From the NCBI GenBank assembly GCA_025998295.1, contig BNVT01000043.1, positions 1 through 9,568 on the forward strand: 9,568 nt of DNA, in the 5' to 3' direction. This stretch comes from Endomicrobiia bacterium (GTDB lineage Bacteria; Elusimicrobiota; Endomicrobiia; Endomicrobiales; Endomicrobiaceae). Position 1 is the stretch's first letter, and each line of letters opens with the position of its first letter. The notes under the pieces were generated by a model, which saw only the letters and a program-made list of their open reading frames with translations, was not told the DNA's origin and did no database searches. Below, piece by piece: positions 5,588 through 9,568 of the stretch. A program made the translations under genes and the position numbers.

Positions 5588-8500
5588 ATGCCAATTTTAA
5601 GTTTTTTATTACCCAAGAACGGTAAAAAACAGAAGGTAATTCTTTTAGGTTCGGGAGCCTTGTCTATAGGGCAAGCTGGCGAATTTGATTATTCAGGCTC
5701 TCAGGCTGTGAAAGCTTTAGAAGAAGAAGGTCTTGAGGTTGTAATTATCAATCCTAATATTGCTTCAGTACAGACCAACAAAGGGTTGAATAAAAAAGTG
5801 TATTTGTATCCAATAACTCCTTTTTGGGTTGAAAAGATTATTAAAATCGAAAAACCTGCGGCAATCATTTCAAGCTTTGGCGGTCAAACTTCTTTGAACT
5901 GTGTTATATCGTTAGAAAAAAGTGGAGTTTTAAAGAAATATAACGTTAAAGTTTTAGGAACTCAAGTTGATGCTCTTGAATTGTCCGAAGATAGAGAAAT
6001 GTTTGCGCAAAAGATGAAATCAATAAATGTTCCAATAGCAAAAAGTCACGCTGTTTCCGCAACGGAAGAAGCTTTAGAAACTGCGGAAAAAATAGGTTAT
6101 CCTGTTATAACTAGATCTGCTTTTGCTCTTGGCGGTCTTGGTTCGGGTCTTGCAAAAACTTCAGCAGAATTGAGGAAACTTACACAAGCTGCCCTTATGA
6201 CTTCTCCTCAGGTATTAATTGAAAAATCCCTTCACGGTTGGAAAGAAATAGAATATGAGGTAATGCGCGATAAGACAGGAAATACAATAACTATATGCAA
6301 CATGGAAAATTTTGATCCTATGGGAATCCATACAGGCGATTCCATAGTTATTGCGCCTTGCCAGACTATCAACAATACCGAAAATAATATGTTAAGAGAT
6401 ACCGCAATTAAGATTGCGCAAAATGTAGGTATCGTCGGTGAATGTAATGTACAGTATGCTTTAAATCCCAAAGAGTACGGTTTCTACGTAATTGAAATTA
6501 ATGCAAGATTATCCCGCTCAAGTGCTTTGGCAAGTAAGGCCACAGGTTATCCTATTGCTTATATAGCCGCAAAAATAGTTATAGGTTTCGATTTGCTTGA
6601 GCTTAAAAACCCTGTTACAGGAACCACTTCAGCGTTTTACGAACCATCTCTTGATTATGTTACTTTGAAAGTTCCACGCTGGGACCTAAATAAGTTCAAC
6701 GGAGTCTCAAAAAATCTTGGCACACAGATGAAATCCGTAGGCGAAGTTATGGCAATAGGAAGAAATTTCTGCGAAGTTATGCAGAAAGCATTGAGAATGG
6801 TTAACGAAAACGAAGATGGGATAACTGCAAATATTTTTAGCAATGCTTCGGATAATGATCTTGAAAAGGAACTTTTTTCACCAACAAATTTAAGAGTTTT
6901 TGCTGTTTATGAAATTTTTAAAAGAGGTAAATCTTTAGAATACGTGTACGATAAAACAAAAATAGATTATTGGTTTTTGTCACATATTTTATATCTTGTG
7001 AATTTGGAAACTGAATTATTTAGTTTCTTTAAGCAAAAAGAAATTAAAGATAATTTCACGGCAACTGATGTATATAGTGTTTTTAAACAAATTCCTAAAG
7101 AACATCTACAACGTTTAAAATCGAAAGGTTTTTCGGATTTTCAACTTACAAAAATATTCCTTTTAGCGTGCTTAGATAGCAAAATAAAACTTAGTATTAA
7201 ACAGATAAGAAGTTTATCTTTTGGAATAAGAAAATTAAGAAAAAAACTTGGGATTTTACCTGTTGTAAAACAGATAGATACGACATCTTCGGAATATCCT
7301 ACGAAATCTAACTATTTGTATCTTACGTATGATGGTATGCACAGCGATTTGTCCGCCAAAAAAAATGCAAAGAGCGTTATAACCTTGGGAAGCGGAAGCT
7401 ACCGTATAGGAAGTAGCTTGGAGTTTGATTGGTGTTCAGTTATGACAAGCAGTTACTTTAAGAATAAAAAGAATGACAGCGTTATTATTAATTGTAATCC
7501 TGAAACAGTTTCAACAGATTACAGCGCTTCCGACAGACTTTACTTTGAAGAGTTGTCTTCAGAAAGAGTGTTGGATATTATAGATATTGAAGATCCAAAA
7601 GGTGTGATTGCCTGTATGGGAGGGCAAAACCCTAATAATTTAATTCAGCCTCTAAGCGAAGCGAAAGTAAATGTTTTGGGACACAGCCAGAAGAGCGTTG
7701 ACGGCGCGGAGGATAGAGAAAAGTTCTCTAATATGCTCGATAAACTTGGTATAGACCAGCCTGAATGGACATCGGCTGTTTCTGTCTCAGAAATAGAAAA
7801 GTTTATAGAGAAAGTAGGGTTTCCTGTTCTGATTCGCCCAAGCTTTGTTCTTTCGGGAACTCTTATGAATGTTGCAAACGATAAACAGAGCTTGGATTAT
7901 TATTTGTCGCTTACAAGAGATATTTCGGCTGATTTTCCTGTTGTTATTTCAAAGTTTATTCTTGATGCAAAGGAGATCGAATGTGATGGTGTTGCAAAAG
8001 ACGGCGAAGTAATTCTTTCGCTTGTTACAGAACATGTTGAAAACGCAGGTGTGCATAGTGGAGATGCTACAATGGTATTTCCACCGCAAAAAATATATAC
8101 GCATACTGTAAATGTTATAAAGGATATAGTAAGAAAAATAGTTAAAGGACTTGTTTTAAATGGTCCTTTTAATATACAGTTTATCGCCAAAGACAATGAT
8201 GTTAAAGTTATTGAATGTAATGCCAGAGCTTCCAGATCTTTCCCTTTTATTTCAAAAGTCTCCAATGTAAATTTAGCTGAACTTTCTTGTAAAGTTATGA
8301 ATAATGAAAAAGTGAAAAAAATTTTAATTGATGAAAGCGAGATACCTTACGTTGGCGTTAAAGCATCGATGTTTAGTTTTCAAAGACTTGACGGCGCCGA
8401 TCCAGTTGTCGGTGTAGAGATGGCTTCAACAGGCGAGGTTGGCTGTTTGGGTGAAAAATTTAATCATGCAATGCTCCTTTCTATGGATGCAACACATATA

Positions 8501-8899
8501 AGAAAACCTAAAAAAGGAATTCTTTTAAGTAGCGGTAGAGAGAAAGATAAAGTGAAATTTATGGAAATAGTGGACAATCTCTATAAATTAGAAGTTCCTG
8601 TTTATGCAACCAAAGGAACTGCAAAATATCTTGAAGAGAGGGGATACAAAGTCAATATTGTTCACTGGAATCGAAATCCTCGAGCTGTGGATATTATAAT
8701 CGAGGGAAAAGTAGATTTTGTAATAAATATAAATAAAAATTTAAGTGTTGATGAGCTTAGTAATAACTCAGAGATAAGAAAAACAGCCGTTAGGTGCGGG
8801 TGTTCAATATTAACAAATCTTGAAAAAGTTATGGCCTACTTAAGAGCTTACGATTCATACGAAGAATTGCAGAATATTGAAAGTTGTATTAGTTTATAA
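5588..8899 (+). CDS. carB: carbamoyl-phosphate synthase large subunit, CAD/CPS1-like type
   Basis: CarB makes carbamoyl phosphate from bicarbonate, ammonia and two ATP for pyrimidine and arginine synthesis; the ammonia comes from the small subunit CarA, not seen in the window. The 1103 residues show two duplicated ATP-grasp halves: the carboxyphosphate half at about 1-410 (LGSGALSIGQAGEFDYSGSQ at 20-39; metal-site Glu303 and Asn305 in VIEINARLSR), a helical oligomerisation region at 411-560, the carbamoyl-phosphate half at 590-960 (LGSGSYRIGSSLEFDW at 600-615; Glu876 and Asn878 in VIECNARASR), and an MGS-like allosteric domain from about 970. Phrases such as INPNIASVQTNKG, GWKEIEYEVMRD and FDPMGIHTGDSIV match animal CAD/CPS1 and Bacteroidetes CarB rather than the E. 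coli version. AAAGAG at 5575-5580 is the ribosome binding site. The frame is intact in a decayed surrounding. Confidence 0.97.
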   Translation: MPILSFLLPKNGKKQKVILLGSGALSIGQAGEFDYSGSQAVKALEEEGLEVVIINPNIASVQTNKGLNKKVYLYPITPFWVEKIIKIEKPAAIISSFGGQTSLNCVISLEKSGVLKKYNVKVLGTQVDALELSEDREMFAQKMKSINVPIAKSHAVSATEEALETAEKIGYPVITRSAFALGGLGSGLAKTSAELRKLTQAALMTSPQVLIEKSLHGWKEIEYEVMRDKTGNTITICNMENFDPMGIHTGDSIVIAPCQTINNTENNMLRDTAIKIAQNVGIVGECNVQYALNPKEYGFYVIEINARLSRSSALASKATGYPIAYIAAKIVIGFDLLELKNPVTGTTSAFYEPSLDYVTLKVPRWDLNKFNGVSKNLGTQMKSVGEVMAIGRNFCEVMQKALRMVNENEDGITANIFSNASDNDLEKELFSPTNLRVFAVYEIFKRGKSLEYVYDKTKIDYWFLSHILYLVNLETELFSFFKQKEIKDNFTATDVYSVFKQIPKEHLQRLKSKGFSDFQLTKIFLLACLDSKIKLSIKQIRSLSFGIRKLRKKLGILPVVKQIDTTSSEYPTKSNYLYLTYDGMHSDLSAKKNAKSVITLGSGSYRIGSSLEFDWCSVMTSSYFKNKKNDSVIINCNPETVSTDYSASDRLYFEELSSERVLDIIDIEDPKGVIACMGGQNPNNLIQPLSEAKVNVLGHSQKSVDGAEDREKFSNMLDKLGIDQPEWTSAVSVSEIEKFIEKVGFPVLIRPSFVLSGTLMNVANDKQSLDYYLSLTRDISADFPVVISKFILDAKEIECDGVAKDGEVILSLVTEHVENAGVHSGDATMVFPPQKIYTHTVNVIKDIVRKIVKGLVLNGPFNIQFIAKDNDVKVIECNARASRSFPFISKVSNVNLAELSCKVMNNEKVKKILIDESEIPYVGVKASMFSFQRLDGADPVVGVEMASTGEVGCLGEKFNHAMLLSMDATHIRKPKKGILLSSGREKDKVKFMEIVDNLYKLEVPVYATKGTAKYLEERGYKVNIVHWNRNPRAVDIIIEGKVDFVININKNLSVDELSNNSEIRKTAVRCGCSILTNLEKVMAYLRAYDSYEELQNIESCISL

Positions 8900-8967
8900 A
8901 AAAATGGCTTATACACTAAAGCGATTGTTGTTAGCGCATCAGTATTGTTACGTTTGGTGATTAGCCA
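8898..8967 (-). terminator. minus-strand terminator-like hairpin between carB and the permease remnant
   Basis: TGGCTTATACACTAAAGCG (8905-8923) pairs imperfectly with CGTTTGGTGATTAGCCA (8951-8967), leaving a loop of about 27 bases. Read on the minus strand, the stem is followed directly by seven T (complement of the A run at 8898-8904), the layout of an intrinsic terminator for leftward transcription from the broken permease. On the plus strand the stem is followed by AAAATTAAAG, so it is a poor terminator for carB. The long loop lowers confidence. Confidence 0.4.
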
Positions 8968-9135
8968 AAATTAAAGCATAGGATTCTATTTATCTTTCTG
9001 TTCGCGCAAAATTCCGCAGAGGAGAGGTTGTGCGATAAATGCATGAAAAATACATGTTTTATCGGCTGTCGTCGCAGTCGCTTCCTTTTTCACAAATCTT
9101 TTTTACACTACTCTATATTTTCGATTTTAGAAATT
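8968..9135. other. non-coding stretch with a small hairpin
   Basis: I see no intact gene here. CGATAAA (9033-9039) and TTTATCG (9058-9064), with an inner CATG pair (9042-9045 and 9053-9056), could form a short hairpin; a T5 run follows only 22 bases later, so it is not a convincing terminator. On the minus strand, codons from about 9098 give RFVKKEATATTADK and stay open to a stop near 8992; this might be an eroded gene tail but I cannot identify it. Confidence 0.3.
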
Positions 9136-9463
9136 TTATATCCTTATATACACCACTAGTATCCAAATTGGCGCTACTATAACTTGATTAGCCATTCCTG
9201 AGGTAAAGTCATAGTTACCAAAACGAATGATAACAGCTGTACTGTTGCAGGAACACCTTTCTTCGTTATTTTTTTTGAACATTTGTGGAGCATTATTTGT
9301 AAAACAAGACCGTAAAGCATACGGCTATTGCTGTAAATAATACAGCTGTTACAAACTGATAATGCAGCAGTCAAAACTACAACATTAAATATCCACGCGG
9401 CACATTTATCGAAGATCATTACAAACAGGGTGTCTGTAGACTGTAAATTGCTCCAATGATACA
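9136..9463 (-). pseudogene. amino-acid permease (APC superfamily, AroP/LysP-like) remnant
   Basis: Minus-strand translation from about 9463 resembles the middle and end of amino-acid permeases of the AAT family, proton-coupled inner-membrane importers. It reads FVMIFDKCAAWIFNVVVLTA, then ALSVCNSC, then YSNSRMLYG (transmembrane segment 8 region), and then KKGVPATVQLLSFVLV. Between YG and KKGVP a neighbouring frame gives NNAPQMFKK, the expected loop, so the gene has two compensating frameshifts, one at a run of eight A. After a stop at 9177-9179, the frame from 9195 gives VIVAPIWILVVYIRI, like a C-terminal segment, ending at 9136. Residues between FDK and AAW appear deleted, as does most of the C-terminal half. 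The N-terminal half is absent, replaced from about 9455 by the IS5-family fragment. Substrate cannot be told. Confidence 0.75.
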
Positions 9464-9568
9464 TTTTATACCTCCTGCATAACCAACACATAAAAGTACA
9501 ATAGAAGTACTATGAAACAAAAAAGAAAGCAGTTAGGTCATATGTAATGGATTTAGTATTAATGGGAG
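9455..9568 (+). mobile_element. IS5-family transposase remnant (copy 2), runs off the window
   Basis: This is the second copy of the fragment at 5009. Plus-strand frames give HKSTIEVL, a stop, and in another frame KQKRKQLGHM, the linker that precedes the last catalytic helix of IS5-family transposases, followed by a scrambled equivalent of the RIVVEN helix (9551-9568). Stops interrupt every frame, so it is a dead fragment. It abuts the broken end of the amino-acid permease, whose N-terminal half is missing, so insertion or later recombination at this element probably cut that gene. The exact junction is uncertain within about 9450-9470. Whether the C-terminal end of the element follows cannot be seen. 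Confidence 0.6.

Noticed and set aside
7900..8265. 121-codon minus-strand open frame inside carB
   Set aside because: Antisense to the second ATP-grasp half of CarB, which is fully conserved; a shadow.
9177..9491. 104-codon minus-strand open frame as an intact membrane protein gene
   Set aside because: Only part matches permeases; the expected loop is in another frame, both ends are missing, and its ATG lies in the IS5-family repeat. It is treated as a pseudogene.
1..9568. tRNA, rRNA, CRISPR array or riboswitch
   Set aside because: I looked for regular short repeats, cloverleaf-like ends and known leader motifs in the gaps and saw none.

Overview
The window is AT-rich bacterial DNA with tight operons, short genes and a lot of decayed sequence between them. 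The gene families suggest a Gram-negative-type anaerobe. AT bias, many small pseudogene and insertion-sequence remnants and otherwise intact core genes fit a host-associated lineage undergoing genome reduction. An Elusimicrobiota/Endomicrobium-like termite-gut symbiont is my best guess; that is recall and inference, not something the sequence proves.

Layout. 1-450: no intact gene; two weak coding remnants, one resembling the end of PhoU and one a frameshifted signal peptide where pstS would be expected. 451-3672: a tightly overlapping operon of two phosphate permease subunits (pstC, pstA) and two tandem PstB-type ATPases. 3765-4871: nspC, a polyamine-pathway decarboxylase, probably with its own promoter and ending in a hairpin. 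4872-5587: a 716-base gap filled with decayed coding sequence, including the end of an IS5-family transposase. 5588-8899: carB, the large subunit of carbamoyl-phosphate synthase, of the CAD/CPS1-like sequence type. 8900-9568: a minus-strand terminator-like hairpin, a broken amino-acid permease on the minus strand, and a second copy of the IS5-family fragment that runs off the window.

Main observation. The two tandem PstB proteins carry complementary motif lesions. PstB1 (2165-2917) keeps the ABC signature but has lost the Q-loop glutamine and the H-loop histidine. PstB2 (2917-3672) keeps Walker A, Q-loop, Walker B and H-loop but has lost the LSGGQ signature, reading LTLEQ. In a head-to-tail heterodimer all intact motifs would meet in one ATP site and all defective ones in the other. 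This predicts an obligate asymmetric PstB1-PstB2 ATPase, as known for other asymmetric ABC transporters but to my knowledge not for Pst. No pstS or intact phoU is visible beside it.
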